From Priestia endophytica DSM 13796 (GTDB taxonomy: Bacteria > Bacillota > Bacilli > Bacillales > Bacillaceae_H): DNA of 64,000 nucleotides. The stretch is taken from assembly GCF_900115845.1 (NCBI RefSeq), contig NZ_FOXX01000012.1:62001-126000 (forward strand), read 5' to 3'. A program made the position numbers and the translations under genes. The notes below the pieces were generated by a model, which did no database searches, was not told where the DNA came from, and worked only from the letters and a program-made list of their open reading frames with translations. Numbering within the stretch: position 1 is the stretch's first letter; each line of letters opens with the position of its first letter. Positions 7,708 through 17,130 of the stretch are shown in pieces.

Positions 7708-8727
7708 GTGAGAACTTTATGGAACAACAAGGGTATAAGAAGAACGTATACTGTAACAATTCTTTTCATCATTTTAAGCTTAGTCTCGATTCTTATTAGT
7801 CTAGATACAGGTACAATTCCACTATCTCCTTTAGAGGTGATTAATACATTTTTAGGGAAAGGTGATTTTTACAGTGAGACGGTGCTTTTTGATTATCGCT
7901 TACCTCGTATACTAATCACAATTTTAGCTGGGATTGGATTAGGAATCTCAGGAGCTATTCTACAAGGATTATCTCGTAACCCTTTAGCAGACCCCGGAAT
8001 TATTGGACTTAATACAGGTTCAGCTTTTGGATTGATGATTTTCATTACATATTTTCACTCATTAAATGAACATGCCTCTCTTTATATCCCCCTTTTCACT
8101 TTTATTGGGGGGGTATTAGCAGCCCTTGTCATTATTCTATTAACATACAATAAGCGGCAAGGCATTATCCCAATTAGACTGATTCTAGTTGGAATAGCTG
8201 TTTCAGCAGGGTTTAGCGCTGCTACTCTTTTCTTATCCTTACGTCTAGATGAAGAAACATATACGTTTGCTTCTAGATGGTTAGTTGGAAATGTGTGGGC
8301 TAGAGATTGGGTTCATGTAATTACTCTTTTGCCTTGGATTCTTGTATTAGTTCCGCTCTCATGGTTTCAATCAAGAACTTTAGATGCTCTTTCTTTAGGA
8401 GACCAAGTTGCTTCAAGTCTAGGAGCGTCCGTTCAAAAGAATCGTTTATTGCTATTAGCTATAGCTGTTGGTTTATCAAGCGCTAGCGTAGCTATGGCAG
8501 GTGGAATTGGTTTCATTGGTCTAGTAGCACCTCATCTTGCTAGGAGACTTGTAGGGCCATTATATCGTCATTTCTTACCTCTTTCAGCTCTTATTGGTCT
8601 ACTGATTTTAGTTGTAGCTGATACGATTGGGAGAAATATATTTGAGCCTAATTCTATTCCAGCAGGAGTTGTTGTTGCTGCTGTTGGAGCCCCTTATTTT
8701 CTTTACTTATTAATGAAAACAAAATAA
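7708..8727 (+). CDS. FecCD-family iron-siderophore ABC transporter permease 2
   Basis: A 339-residue FecCD permease, paralogous to the preceding gene: YRLPRILITILAGIGLGISG, LQGLSRNPLADPGIIGLNTG and GFIGLVAPHLARRLVG. The GTG start abuts the stop codon of the first permease, with GGGAGG shortly upstream, so the two are translationally linked and probably form one heterodimer. The substrate is an iron-siderophore complex by family and by the Fur box upstream; which siderophore cannot be read from sequence. Confidence 0.93.
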   Translation: MRTLWNNKGIRRTYTVTILFIILSLVSILISLDTGTIPLSPLEVINTFLGKGDFYSETVLFDYRLPRILITILAGIGLGISGAILQGLSRNPLADPGIIGLNTGSAFGLMIFITYFHSLNEHASLYIPLFTFIGGVLAALVIILLTYNKRQGIIPIRLILVGIAVSAGFSAATLFLSLRLDEETYTFASRWLVGNVWARDWVHVITLLPWILVLVPLSWFQSRTLDALSLGDQVASSLGASVQKNRLLLLAIAVGLSSASVAMAGGIGFIGLVAPHLARRLVGPLYRHFLPLSALIGLLILVVADTIGRNIFEPNSIPAGVVVAAVGAPYFLYLLMKTK

Positions 8728-8752
8728 ATATATAACAAAAAAGGAGTACAAG

Positions 8753-9670
8753 ATGAAAAAATATTTAATCACTATGCTAAGCATTGTTATGATGATAAGT
8801 ATTCTTACTGGATGTGGTCAAAACAATTCAAGTGAAAATCATAAAAAATCAGAAGATACAAAGAGTGGTGATGAAGAGAAAATTGCCTCACTTTCTATTC
8901 ATTTAACAAATGACCTTCTTGCTCTAGGCATAACACCAGCTGGATCAGTTGTTGGTGGAGCATTAAAAGATTTTCTGCCGCATGTTAAAGAAGACTTGAA
9001 AAATACAGAAAAGTTAGGTTCTGTCAAAGATCCAAATATGGAAGCTTTACTTGCTCTAAAACCAGATGCTATTTATCTTGACAAGGAATACTCAGGAAGT
9101 GATGTAAATCAGTTCGAAAAAATTGCAGAAACTCATGTATTTGATTTGGATAAAGGAACGTGGAGAGATCATTTAAAAGAAATTGCTAAGATCGTGGATC
9201 GTGAAAAAGAAGCAAACCAGTTCATTAAGGATTATGAAGAAGAAGCGAAAGAAGTTAAGAGTTTAATCCAAAAAGAGCTTGGTGAACATAACAGCACAAT
9301 GGCTATAAGGGTGACAGCAAAAGAACTTCGCGTTTTCACAACAAAACGTCCAATGGGCCCTATCTTATTTGAAGATTTAGGATTAACTCCTGCTTCAAAA
9401 GTAAAAGAGCTTGATCAAACACAACCATATGAAGTGATCTCCCAAGAAGTACTACCAGACTTTGACGCTGATGCTATTTTTGTTGTTGTAAACGAAGATG
9501 ATCAATCACAAACAGCGTTCAAAGAACTTGAAAAGTCACCGATTTGGAAAGGATTAAAAGCTGTGAAAAATGAACATGTTTACGTTGTACCAGAACAGCC
9601 TTGGCTTGACTATTCTGCACTAGGTAATAAGCTTGCTTTAGATGATGCGAAGGAACTTTTTAATAAGTAA
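8753..9670 (+). CDS. Iron-siderophore binding lipoprotein of the operon
   Basis: A 305-residue periplasmic-binding-protein-fold lipoprotein: signal peptide with lipobox LTGC (Cys about residue 21), a short Ser/Lys/Glu-rich linker, then two lobes joined by a long helix (FepB/FhuD type, with LLALKPDAIYLD and ending around KELEKSPIWKGLKAVKNEHVYVVP). It captures the Fe-siderophore at the cell surface for the two upstream permeases, 25 bp away. The N-terminal lobe is a little shorter than in the other two binding proteins in this window, which diverge strongly from it, suggesting a different ligand. Confidence 0.92.
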   Translation: MKKYLITMLSIVMMISILTGCGQNNSSENHKKSEDTKSGDEEKIASLSIHLTNDLLALGITPAGSVVGGALKDFLPHVKEDLKNTEKLGSVKDPNMEALLALKPDAIYLDKEYSGSDVNQFEKIAETHVFDLDKGTWRDHLKEIAKIVDREKEANQFIKDYEEEAKEVKSLIQKELGEHNSTMAIRVTAKELRVFTTKRPMGPILFEDLGLTPASKVKELDQTQPYEVISQEVLPDFDADAIFVVVNEDDQSQTAFKELEKSPIWKGLKAVKNEHVYVVPEQPWLDYSALGNKLALDDAKELFNK

Positions 9671-9731
9671 AACTGTAGGTTTAAACTTACAGCTTTAAGA
9701 AGCTACACTGATGAACAGAAGAGTAGCAATA

Positions 9732-9768
9732 GAAAAGCTAGATGAGCATCCTTTCATCTAGCTTTTTT
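9732..9768 (+). terminator. Terminator of the siderophore operon
   Basis: Stem AAAGCTAGATGA / TCATCTAGCTTT followed by T residues. Confidence 0.88.
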
Positions 9769-9881
9769 CTATATTTAGTCGGCATTACGTCAATTTTCTT
9801 GATTAATTGATCTTTGTATTCGAAATGGAAGTCAATGGTCTGTTAATCTCCATTGAAAACATTCTTCTCTTCTCTTCTCGT

Positions 9882-10892
9882 TTATTGATAGAGTAAGAAA
9901 GCCGCTGCTAATAATGCTAGGGGAATAAACAAAAGGAGATGTACCCTCTTATACATAAATAAAATAGCAATAAACTCTCGGATAAAAGCATTTGGAACAA
10001 AGTAAGAAGCAGTTTTTGAACCAATTCCATCTATAGAAAGCCCAGCCCGTTTAGCATAGAGTCCAGCTCGAAATAGATGAAAGCGATTTGTAACAAAGAT
10101 GGCTTTATAATCCTGTTTTTCTTTCTCCATTATTTCTTTTGAAAATCTCATATTTTGATCTGTATCAACTGCTTTGTCTTCAATTAGAATGTCACCAGAA
10201 GGTATTCCCGCATTTCTTAGATAACGAGCCATTGCCTCTCCTTCAGGAATCGATTCATTTGGTCCTTGTCCACCTGTTACAACAAATTTAGCGCGTTTTT
10301 CTTTCCTTTTCATCTGTTTATAGTAGAAAGAAATCCCTTTATCAAGTCGGCTTGCAAGTAACGGGGGGACTTTTTCACCGATAATTCCACTTCCTAGTAC
10401 GATAATAAAGTCTTTATTCAGATGTGGTTGATGTAGGAAATAAAGATAAGTAGAGACCAAATAGCAGAAAAACCAAAACCCATAAAATATAGCGATAACT
10501 AAAATTATAGAAATAATTGAAGGAAAAAGATATTGCGAGAAAATTGGGTAAGAGACAATAAATAAAATAATAGCCAATCCTAATGCAAGGGAAAAAAGGT
10601 TTGTGGGCTTTCTTCCTTCTTTTCTAATAAGTTCACGACCGTTACGGATTAGATAAATAGCAATAAATACAATGATAAAAGGGAGAAGAAAGATAAACAA
10701 AATAGCAAATAAAACTAAAACCCATTTAAGTGGTTCAAGGTACTCCACTTTTAAAACAACCACTGTAATACTCATCATAAGAAGCAGCATGCTTATCGTG
10801 AGTAGAAATCCGTTTAAGATTCGTCTCTTATCCGTTAGGTAACTAACTAAGAATAAAAGAAAGCTAACAGTGGTTAAAGACGCTAATGTCAA
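9882..10892 (-). CDS. DUF218 (YdcF/SanA/ElyC-like) membrane protein
   Basis: A 336-residue protein with about five N-terminal membrane helices (residues 1-155) and a DUF218 domain: DFIIVLGSGIIGEKVPPLLASRL, FVVTGGQGPNESIPEGEAMARYL, DKAVDTDQNM and AIFVTNRFHLFRAG, followed by a last hydrophobic segment. DUF218 proteins act in the cell envelope, often linked to peptidoglycan or lipid-carrier metabolism, but this group has no defined reaction. The start is TTG, supported by AGAGGAGGT seven bases upstream on the coding strand. Not linked functionally to the iron genes on either side as far as I can see. Confidence 0.85.
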   Translation of the reverse strand: MTLASLTTVSFLLFLVSYLTDKRRILNGFLLTISMLLLMMSITVVVLKVEYLEPLKWVLVLFAILFIFLLPFIIVFIAIYLIRNGRELIRKEGRKPTNLFSLALGLAIILFIVSYPIFSQYLFPSIISIILVIAIFYGFWFFCYLVSTYLYFLHQPHLNKDFIIVLGSGIIGEKVPPLLASRLDKGISFYYKQMKRKEKRAKFVVTGGQGPNESIPEGEAMARYLRNAGIPSGDILIEDKAVDTDQNMRFSKEIMEKEKQDYKAIFVTNRFHLFRAGLYAKRAGLSIDGIGSKTASYFVPNAFIREFIAILFMYKRVHLLLFIPLALLAAAFLLYQ

Positions 10893-11124
10893 GGGCAGTA
10901 CCTCCTCTGATGTTATATATAAAATATTATCTTTTGATCATGTAAAAGCCTATATATAATGCTCTAATTTGAGGGGAAAGACATATACCTTTATTCTTGC
11001 TAAACATTTCAGCATAACTCATAATTACGCTAAAAATAAAAAAATTAAGATACGAAAAGGAAGAATTAATGGCATCCATACCTCTCTGATAGTTATTAAC
11101 TAAAAGTCATTTACCATAAATAAA

Positions 11125-11161
11125 AATCCCCTGTCTCTTTATTTAGAAAGAGACAGGGGGT
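11125..11161 (-). terminator. Terminator of the FhuD/YxeB-like gene
   Basis: Stem CCCCTGTCTCTTT / AAAGAGACAGGGG; read on the minus strand it is followed by a T-rich run. The other 230 bp between it and the DUF218 gene hold no supported feature. Confidence 0.9.
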
Positions 11162-11172
11162 TAATTTTATGT

Positions 11173-12096
11173 TTATTTTCCTAAGAAAGACTTTTTGAAG
11201 AAATCTAGCTGATAATCCAATGTAATTGGATCACTAAAATATGCTTCTTTTGCATCCATTTCAAATACATGCCCATTCTTTACTGCTGGAATGTTTTTGT
11301 ATGTTTCCGTTTGTTGGAATGAGTTATCGGCTTCTGAACTCTTACTAAAGATAATATAGTCACCCGCATATTGTGGAAGAACTTCAGCTGAAACTGAACG
11401 GTACCCTTCCTTCAATGCATCTTGTTTCACTTTTTCAGGCATCTTTAGCCCCATTCCTTGATAAAGGACCTCTGTACCACGTGCCCAATTATCACCAAAA
11501 ACATAAAGCTCTTTATTTGCTGATTCAATTACAGAAACGGTTGCATCTTCACCGATTTTTGCTTTCACATCTTTACCTGCTTGCTGTGCTCTGTTCTTGA
11601 AGTCATCCACCCATTTTTGGGCTTCGTCTTCTTTTCCAACAAGTTTTCCAATCTCAATCTGTTGTTCCAAGTAATCAAGTTTACCCCATGTATATGTAAC
11701 AGTAGGAGCAATATCTTTTAGTTTATCGATATTTTTTGTAGTAGATAAACCAACAATAAGATCAGGGTTAAGTTCAATAATTTTTTCTAAATCATCTTCA
11801 GAAACGACCTCTGCATCTTTTAAATACTTATTATAGCGAGGATTATCTTTAGCCCAGCTATCCACTCCAACAATGTTAACATCAAGGCTAGCTAGGTTAC
11901 CTGCAAAACTAGAAAGAACCACAACGCGTTTCGGGTTTTTCGGTACTTTTACAGATCCGCTTTCTGACTGGTATGTAACCATTTCTTCTTTATTATCGCT
12001 TGAAGTTGAATTCTTATCTTTATCAGTGTTTCCGCTGCTGCATGCACTTATTAGTAACACAAAAACAAGGGAAAGTGGAACTAACCATTTTTTCAT
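11173..12096 (-). CDS. Iron-siderophore binding lipoprotein (FhuD/YxeB-like)
   Basis: A 307-residue lipoprotein with lipobox ISAC near residue 19, then a two-lobed binding domain. The pattern GSVKVPKNPKRVVVLSSFAGNL, LNPDLIVGLSTT, LYVFGDNWARGTEVLYQGMGL and YFSDPITLDYQLDFF is that of hydroxamate-siderophore binding proteins FhuD and YxeB of B. subtilis. It is a stand-alone gene with its own Fur-controlled promoter and terminator and must feed permeases and an ATPase encoded elsewhere. Start ATG follows a good ribosome binding site (AAAGGAG). Fe-hydroxamate specificity is inference from similarity. Confidence 0.9.
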   Translation of the reverse strand: MKKWLVPLSLVFVLLISACSSGNTDKDKNSTSSDNKEEMVTYQSESGSVKVPKNPKRVVVLSSFAGNLASLDVNIVGVDSWAKDNPRYNKYLKDAEVVSEDDLEKIIELNPDLIVGLSTTKNIDKLKDIAPTVTYTWGKLDYLEQQIEIGKLVGKEDEAQKWVDDFKNRAQQAGKDVKAKIGEDATVSVIESANKELYVFGDNWARGTEVLYQGMGLKMPEKVKQDALKEGYRSVSAEVLPQYAGDYIIFSKSSEADNSFQQTETYKNIPAVKNGHVFEMDAKEAYFSDPITLDYQLDFFKKSFLGK

Positions 12097-12181
12097 ATTA
12101 ATTTCTCCTTTAAAAGAATATAGAGGTTAGTTTATGAACGATTATCGTAATTATCCGCCTATGTACACAAAAACAATTAAA

Positions 12182-12196
12182 CGATAATGATTATCA
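12182..12196 (-). promoter_or_regulatory. Fur box of the FhuD/YxeB-like gene
   Basis: CGATAATGATTATCA matches TGATAATNATTATCA at 14 of 15 positions and extends into a near-perfect 19-bp Fur box. It lies just downstream of the promoter at 12214-12242, 86 bp from the start codon. Confidence 0.9.
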
Positions 12197-12213
12197 TTAC
12201 TAACTATATTTTT

Positions 12214-12242
12214 AATATAATGTCGATTTATGTAGTTGTCAA
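12214..12242 (-). promoter_or_regulatory. SigA-type promoter of the FhuD/YxeB-like gene
   Basis: On the minus strand: perfect TTGACA (12237-12242), 17-bp spacer, TATATT (12214-12219), followed by the Fur box. The remaining 260 bp up to the next gene contain no clear feature. Confidence 0.87.
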
Positions 12243-12507
12243 TCTATATTTAAATCGTTTACAGCATACGCTTTGACTGTTTTTGAAATTAACACTAAAA
12301 CAGGAGAAACAAAGAGTGTATTCATACGATTACAAGAGGAAATATGAAGCTACTTTCAATTTTTTTAATTTCAGTAAAAGGAAGGTTATTTGGGGAAAAT
12401 ACTATACTAATGGAAAATATTTTATAATAACAGCAAGAAATCTCTTTATGTAAAGATAGAGAGTTTTCTTCTTTCTATATCAATTTCTTTCAACAAGGAG
12501 ATCAGAA

Positions 12508-14115
12508 ATGGAAAAATATAAGCAGCACTTTTTGAAAAATATACGGAAACAGCTAAAAGATTGGGAAGTTGTTTCTTTCATTTCTCATGAAGAGCTTTAC
12601 AGATTTCTTCATTCTATGGCAGAAACAGCTGCAACAATAGGTGGGGAGGAAATCGGAACAAAGGCAACAGAGCTAATGAATGGGCTAGAAGATATAGATA
12701 AAGAAGAGTGGAGACTGGAGAGTGTAGAGCGCTATATATTTGATGTAATCCAGCTTTGCTACGTATATGATCATCAAGAAGTACTCGGCTTTCCGAAAAG
12801 GATTAATGAACAACAAAAAGAGAGTGCTGTCATCTTATTAATTGATGATGACACATCTTTTTTAATGTATATGAAAGAAAAATTAGAAGAGGAAGCTGAT
12901 TGGTATGTCATTGTAGTAGCAAATCCTCAAAAAGCTGCCTCTGCTCTTTACGATATGAAACCAGATTGCGTGATTATTGATATTCATATGAAGGAGAAAA
13001 ATGGACTTGAGTTGCTTGAGTTTCTAAATGGAAAGCTTAAACAACAATTCATTCCAACTGTGATAGTAAGTGTTGATGGGGGAAAAGAAACACGCATTAA
13101 TAGTTACCAAAAAGGTGCAGATGACTTTATTCAGAAACCGTTTGATATAACAGAGTTTATTGTTCGTATTCAAAGGCAATTAGACAGAAAAAAGCAAATT
13201 CATGATCTGTTACTTCTTGATGAGTTGACACATGTATATAATCGCAAATATTTAAATCAAGCTTATGAACATCTGCAAAATGAAAGGAATCGTTCTAGAG
13301 AACCATACTGTTTAGCTGTTTTAGATATTGATCATTTCAAGAAAATTAATGATACACATGGTCATCTTGTCGGAGATGAAATCTTAAAAGCGTTTGCTCG
13401 CTTTTTAAAAGAGGAAACACGTATGAATGACATTGTGGTTCGGTTTGGGGGAGAAGAATTCATCATTCTTTTTCCGAAAACAAATATTCAGGAAGGGTAT
13501 GAGGTGATTGATCGCTTACGGGGGAAATTTAAAGAGTTATCATTTGAAGGAAAAAGGACATTTTTCTGCACATTTTCCTCAGGGATTGTAGAGGTAAACA
13601 ATGTAAATACACTCGAATACTGGTTACAACTAGCAGATAATGCTCTTTATGAGGTAAAGAAAAAAGGTCGTAATCGGGTACAGAAGGCAGAGTCCTTATA
13701 TAGTTTTTGGCCTCAAAAAACATTGAAAGTAGCAGTAGTTGATGATGATCCAATTATTAGAACTATTATCAAAGGTATTTTAACAAAGCTTCCTCACCAG
13801 CAGACGGTTCTTGAAGTTAAAACATTTAAAGATGGAAAAGACTTTATGAATTCTAAATGGCATATAACAGAGGAGGATCCGTGTCTTGTAATTTTAGATG
13901 GAATTATGCCAAACGTAGATGGATTAGAAGTGCTAAAATGGCTGTATAGTCAAGAACAGCAAGGCCTTTATAAAGTAATTATGCTTACTTCACGAAACAG
14001 TAAGGAAGATGTGGCAAGAGCACTTCAACTTGGGGCAGATGATTATATGACAAAACCGTTCAACTTATTAGAGTTGGAAACAAGAGTAGGAAAATTAATG
14101 AGCAGAATGTTTTAG
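12508..14115 (+). CDS. REC-GGDEF-REC response regulator / probable diguanylate cyclase
   Basis: A 535-residue multidomain signalling protein. Residues 1-105 are helical, possibly Hpt-like, without an obvious phospho-histidine. Residues about 108-225 form a receiver (acidic DDD pocket, phospho-Asp about 158, KPF end). Residues about 235-395 form a GGDEF domain with GGEEF at about 314-318 and an RxxD inhibitory site five residues before it (305-308), so both catalysis and c-di-GMP product inhibition are predicted. Residues about 410-535 form a second receiver (DDD, phospho-Asp about 464, KPF). Start ATG has AAGGAG upstream. Monocistronic, with no kinase gene beside it. Two receivers bracketing one cyclase suggests dual input. 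Confidence 0.88.
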   Translation: MEKYKQHFLKNIRKQLKDWEVVSFISHEELYRFLHSMAETAATIGGEEIGTKATELMNGLEDIDKEEWRLESVERYIFDVIQLCYVYDHQEVLGFPKRINEQQKESAVILLIDDDTSFLMYMKEKLEEEADWYVIVVANPQKAASALYDMKPDCVIIDIHMKEKNGLELLEFLNGKLKQQFIPTVIVSVDGGKETRINSYQKGADDFIQKPFDITEFIVRIQRQLDRKKQIHDLLLLDELTHVYNRKYLNQAYEHLQNERNRSREPYCLAVLDIDHFKKINDTHGHLVGDEILKAFARFLKEETRMNDIVVRFGGEEFIILFPKTNIQEGYEVIDRLRGKFKELSFEGKRTFFCTFSSGIVEVNNVNTLEYWLQLADNALYEVKKKGRNRVQKAESLYSFWPQKTLKVAVVDDDPIIRTIIKGILTKLPHQQTVLEVKTFKDGKDFMNSKWHITEEDPCLVILDGIMPNVDGLEVLKWLYSQEQQGLYKVIMLTSRNSKEDVARALQLGADDYMTKPFNLLELETRVGKLMSRMF

Positions 14116-14149
14116 TGCTAGTAATGAAGAAAATAATGGGAGTTGATTG

Positions 14150-14178
14150 AAAAGAGCAGGTGTGGCTGTTCTTTTTTT
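14150..14178 (+). terminator. Terminator after the REC-GGDEF-REC gene
   Basis: Stem AAAGAGCAG / CTGTTCTTT with one G-T pair, followed by T residues. Confidence 0.75.
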
Positions 14179-14218
14179 AATGCTTTATATTTGATTATTC
14201 TGAACTATTAGAATGGTA

Positions 14219-14247
14219 TTGACAATTAATAAAGAGAACGATATAGT
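14219..14247 (+). promoter_or_regulatory. Promoter of the SAM-riboswitch operon
   Basis: Perfect TTGACA (14219-14224), 17-bp spacer, TATAGT (14242-14247), starting transcription just before the S-box aptamer. Confidence 0.85.
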
Positions 14248-14261
14248 TATGAAAATTGAAT

Positions 14262-14420
14262 TCTTATCCAGAGAGGTGGAGGGACTGGCCCTTTGAAGCC
14301 TCAGCAACAGGTCAATTATAGACACTGTGCTAATTCCAGCGGGTGATTTAGCCTGATAGATAGGACCGTACGTTTTTATTTGTCAGTAACGCATCCAAAA
14401 AATTGGGTGCGTTTTTTTAT
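14262..14420 (+). ncRNA. SAM-I riboswitch (S-box) with terminator
   Basis: All S-box landmarks occur in order: CTTATCCAGAGAGGTGGAGG, GGCCC, GAAGCCTCAGCAACAGG, a variable arm, GTGCTAATTCCAGC and TGATAGATAGG (aptamer about 14262-14366). A terminator hairpin AACGCATCC / GGGTGCGTT with seven T residues ends at about 14420. When S-adenosylmethionine is bound the terminator forms and the downstream permease and homocysteine methyltransferase genes are shut off. The aptamer begins about 15 bases after the -10 box. Confidence 0.95.
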
Positions 14421-14454
14421 TGGATTTTTAATTGAAATATGAAGGAGAATCAGC

Positions 14455-15873
14455 ATGGGAGCTCAACCAAAACAGGAATTTCAAAGGAAAATGAAAGAAA
14501 GACATCTTGTAATGCTTTCACTTGGCGGAGTTATTGGAACAGGTCTTTTCCTAAGCTCTGGTTATACAATTCAACAGGCAGGCCCTTTTGGTACTATTCT
14601 TTCTTATCTCGTTGGTGCCGTTGTTGTCTATCTTGTAATGCTATGTTTAGGAGAACTTTCTGTCCACATGCCTGAAACAGGAGCATTCCATGCATATGCA
14701 GCCAAATACATCGGTCCAGGAACAGGATATGCTGTTGCATGGCTTTATTGGTTAACGTGGACGGTTGCACTCGGATCAGAGTTTACAGCAGCAGGGCTGC
14801 TTATGCAGCGTTGGTTTCCGTCTATTAATGTGTGGATATGGAGTGCATTATTTGCTATCTTAATTTTTGTTCTTAATGCTTTAACAGTCAAATTTTTTGC
14901 AGAATCAGAGTTTTGGTTTTCATCTATCAAAGTTTTAGCCATTGTATTTTTTATTATCCTAGGAGCGGGAGCGATGTTTGGTATCATTCCGCTTGAGCAT
15001 TCAGAAGCTGCTCCATTTTTCTCTAATATAACGAGTGAAGGTCTTTTTCCAAATGGAGCATTAGCTATTGTAATGACAATGCTTGCAGTTAACTTTGCCT
15101 TTTCAGGAACAGAGCTTATTGGGGTTGCAGCTGGGGAAACAGTTGATCCAGAGAAAAGTATCCCAAAGGCTATTCGTACAACATTGTTCCGACTTATTAT
15201 TTTCTTTGTTGGAACAATTGTTATTTTGGCAGCTCTCTTGCCAAGTTCAGAAGCAGGAGTTGTAGAAAGTCCATTTGTTGCCATTCTTGCGAAAATAGGT
15301 ATCCCATACGCAGCAGATATTATGAACTTCGTTATTCTAACAGCTATTCTATCAGCAGCAAACTCAGGGCTATATGCTTCATCTAGAATGCTCTGGTCAC
15401 TTGCTAATCAAAAAACAATTTCACCCATCTTTGCAAAGTTAACAAAGAGAGGTGTTCCAATCTATGCTGTAATTTTGAGTATGGTTGGAGGGGTACTTGC
15501 TTTATTTTCAAGCATTATTGCTCCTGATACAGTATATATTGTTCTCGTCTCTATCTCAGGACTTGCCGTTGTTGTGGTTTGGATGAGCATTAGTCTTTCA
15601 CAGCTTTTCTTCCGCCGTCGTTATATTCGAGAAGGAAACTCTGTTGAAGATTTAGCCTACAAAACACCACTTTATCCATTTGTCCCTATCGCATCATTTT
15701 TACTTTGTTTAGCATCATGTATTGGGATTGCTTTTGATCCAACACAGCGTATAGCCTTGTATTGCGGACTTCCATTTATTATTTTATGTTACATCGTATA
15801 TTACACAACTCAACATTTTAAGATGAAAAAGGAGCCTATTGAATATGCTAGTGGAGAGAAAAGATCCAGTTAA
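14455..15873 (+). CDS. Amino acid permease, probable S-methylmethionine permease (MmuP/YbgF-like)
   Basis: A 472-residue, 12-helix transporter of the APC amino-acid permease family: [20 protein letters not shown] at the N-terminus, [20 protein letters not shown], and [20 protein letters not shown] around residue 205. The SAM riboswitch upstream and the overlapping homocysteine S-methyltransferase gene identify the likely substrate as S-methylmethionine (or a related sulfur amino acid), which donates a methyl group to homocysteine. Start ATG follows GAAGGAGAAT. Family is certain; substrate is inference from context. Confidence 0.88.
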   Translation: MGAQPKQEFQRKMKERHLVMLSLGGVIGTGLFLSSGYTIQQAGPFGTILSYLVGAVVVYLVMLCLGELSVHMPETGAFHAYAAKYIGPGTGYAVAWLYWLTWTVALGSEFTAAGLLMQRWFPSINVWIWSALFAILIFVLNALTVKFFAESEFWFSSIKVLAIVFFIILGAGAMFGIIPLEHSEAAPFFSNITSEGLFPNGALAIVMTMLAVNFAFSGTELIGVAAGETVDPEKSIPKAIRTTLFRLIIFFVGTIVILAALLPSSEAGVVESPFVAILAKIGIPYAADIMNFVILTAILSAANSGLYASSRMLWSLANQKTISPIFAKLTKRGVPIYAVILSMVGGVLALFSSIIAPDTVYIVLVSISGLAVVVVWMSISLSQLFFRRRYIREGNSVEDLAYKTPLYPFVPIASFLLCLASCIGIAFDPTQRIALYCGLPFIILCYIVYYTTQHFKMKKEPIEYASGEKRSS

Positions 15874-16792
15874 AAATATTCTAGAAGAATATCAAACTTT
15901 AATTGTAGACGGAGCACTTGCAACAGAACTAGAAGGATATGGTTGTGACCTTAATGATCCTCTCTGGTCTGCACGTGTTCTTATCGAAAATCCGGAACTT
16001 ATATATAAAGTTCATAAGGAATACTTTCTTGCTGGAGCAGATTGTGCCATTACAGCAAGCTATCAAGCAACAATTGATGGCTTTAAACAGCGAGGAATTC
16101 AAGAAGAAGAGGGAATTAAGCTTATTAAAAAAACGGTAGAGCTTGCTAAGCAGGCACGTGATGATTTCTGGGATGAACACAAGAGCGATGGGAGACCAAA
16201 ACCTATTGTCGCAGCATCTGTTGGACCATATGGAGCATACCTTGCAGATGGTTCTGAATACGTTGGAAACTATGGGGTTGATGAAGAGACCCTTCGAGCT
16301 TTTCATGAACCAAGAATTAAAGCGCTGATTGAAGCAGGAGCAGATGTTCTTGCATTTGAAACCATTCCTTCTTTGCAGGAAGCAAAAGTCCTGTCTAGTC
16401 TTTTAGAAAAGTTTCAATCTGCTTATGCTTGGCTCTCTTTCTCCCTGAAAAATGAAAAGGAGATTAGTGATGGAAGTGCGCTTAAGGGATGTGCAGAAGC
16501 CTTTAAGAAACATCCTCAGATTGCTGCAGTTGGCGTGAACTGTGCCGCTACAAATCTTGTTACAGAGGCTATTCGCACTCTTCATCACTACAGTGGTAAG
16601 CCTGTTATTGTTTATCCAAACTCAGGAGAGACGTATGATGCTGAGACAAAAACGTGGCATGGCTCTTCAACAGGAAAAGGATTTCATGAAGAAGCTAAAG
16701 ACTGGTATGAAGCAGGAGCTCGTTTGATTGGAGGATGCTGTCGTACTTCTCCACAGCATATTAAAGAGCTTGCTCATACATTTAGAACTTGA
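15845..16792 (+). CDS. mmuM: Homocysteine S-methyltransferase
   Basis: A 315-residue enzyme that methylates homocysteine to methionine with S-methylmethionine (or SAM) as donor, in the cytoplasm. Typical features are [32 protein letters not shown], and the zinc ligands: one Cys in VGVNCAA and the paired Cys in GGCCRTSP. It overlaps the permease gene by 29 bp; I chose ATG 15845 because AAAAAGGAGCC lies ten bases before it, while the in-frame TTG at 15839 is too close. Together with the permease it forms a methionine-salvage operon switched off by SAM. Confidence 0.93.
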   Translation: MLVERKDPVKNILEEYQTLIVDGALATELEGYGCDLNDPLWSARVLIENPELIYKVHKEYFLAGADCAITASYQATIDGFKQRGIQEEEGIKLIKKTVELAKQARDDFWDEHKSDGRPKPIVAASVGPYGAYLADGSEYVGNYGVDEETLRAFHEPRIKALIEAGADVLAFETIPSLQEAKVLSSLLEKFQSAYAWLSFSLKNEKEISDGSALKGCAEAFKKHPQIAAVGVNCAATNLVTEAIRTLHHYSGKPVIVYPNSGETYDAETKTWHGSSTGKGFHEEAKDWYEAGARLIGGCCRTSPQHIKELAHTFRT

Positions 16793-16831
16793 AAAAGAGC
16801 GTTTCTAAGCTAGCTTAGAAACGCTTTTTCT
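16793..16831 (+). terminator. Terminator of the mmuP-mmuM operon
   Basis: Stem AGCGTTTCTAAG / CTTAGAAACGCT followed by T residues, starting directly after the mmuM stop codon. Confidence 0.93.
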
Positions 16832-17105
16832 ATAAATTGATCTGCCTTTGACTGTAGAGATTCATAAGAGGATGAGTTCCTTTTGTAATTACATCTCGTA
16901 GGACCTTTGCAAGTGCTCCATTATAGACAAGACCATTGTCTCCATATGCATAAAGAAAGAGGCAGTTTGGAAAATCATCATACTGTCCAATCATCGGTAA
17001 TCCATCGTTTATCCCTCAGTAGAAAGTACCAACATAATAGTCAGGTTTAACGTCAATAGATGGGAAAAGCTTATTAAATAGGAGCGTAAAAGAGTGAAAG
17101 AACTG
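16830..17105 (-). pseudogene. C-terminal remnant of a DAO-family FAD-dependent oxidoreductase
   Basis: Translating the minus strand in one frame gives FPSIDVKPDYYVGTFY, an in-frame TGA (17016-17018), then DGLPMIGQYDDFPNCLFLYA, YGDNGLVYNGALAKVLRDVI and THPLMNLYSQ, ending at 16830. This is the C-terminal pattern of DAO-type amine/amino-acid oxidases (DGLP.IG ... FPN ... YGDNG ... DLITKG.HP). The stop codon and the absence of the FAD-binding N-terminal 250 residues show a dead gene. Upstream bases to about 17105 may still belong to it. Identification rests on motif recognition and needs a database comparison. Confidence 0.7.
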
Positions 17106-17130
17106 CCATAAGAAAAAAGGAGGATAAAAT

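Noticed and set aside
10925-11080. Minus-strand frame of about 50 codons between the DUF218 and FhuD-like genes
   Set aside because: The only ribosome binding site touches the start codon, the product is unfamiliar, and no promoter or terminator fits.
13529-13753. Minus-strand frame inside the GGDEF gene
   Set aside because: It is a shadow of a strongly supported multidomain gene; the same applies to the other antisense frames inside thiC, gbsA, pta, ald and qoxB.
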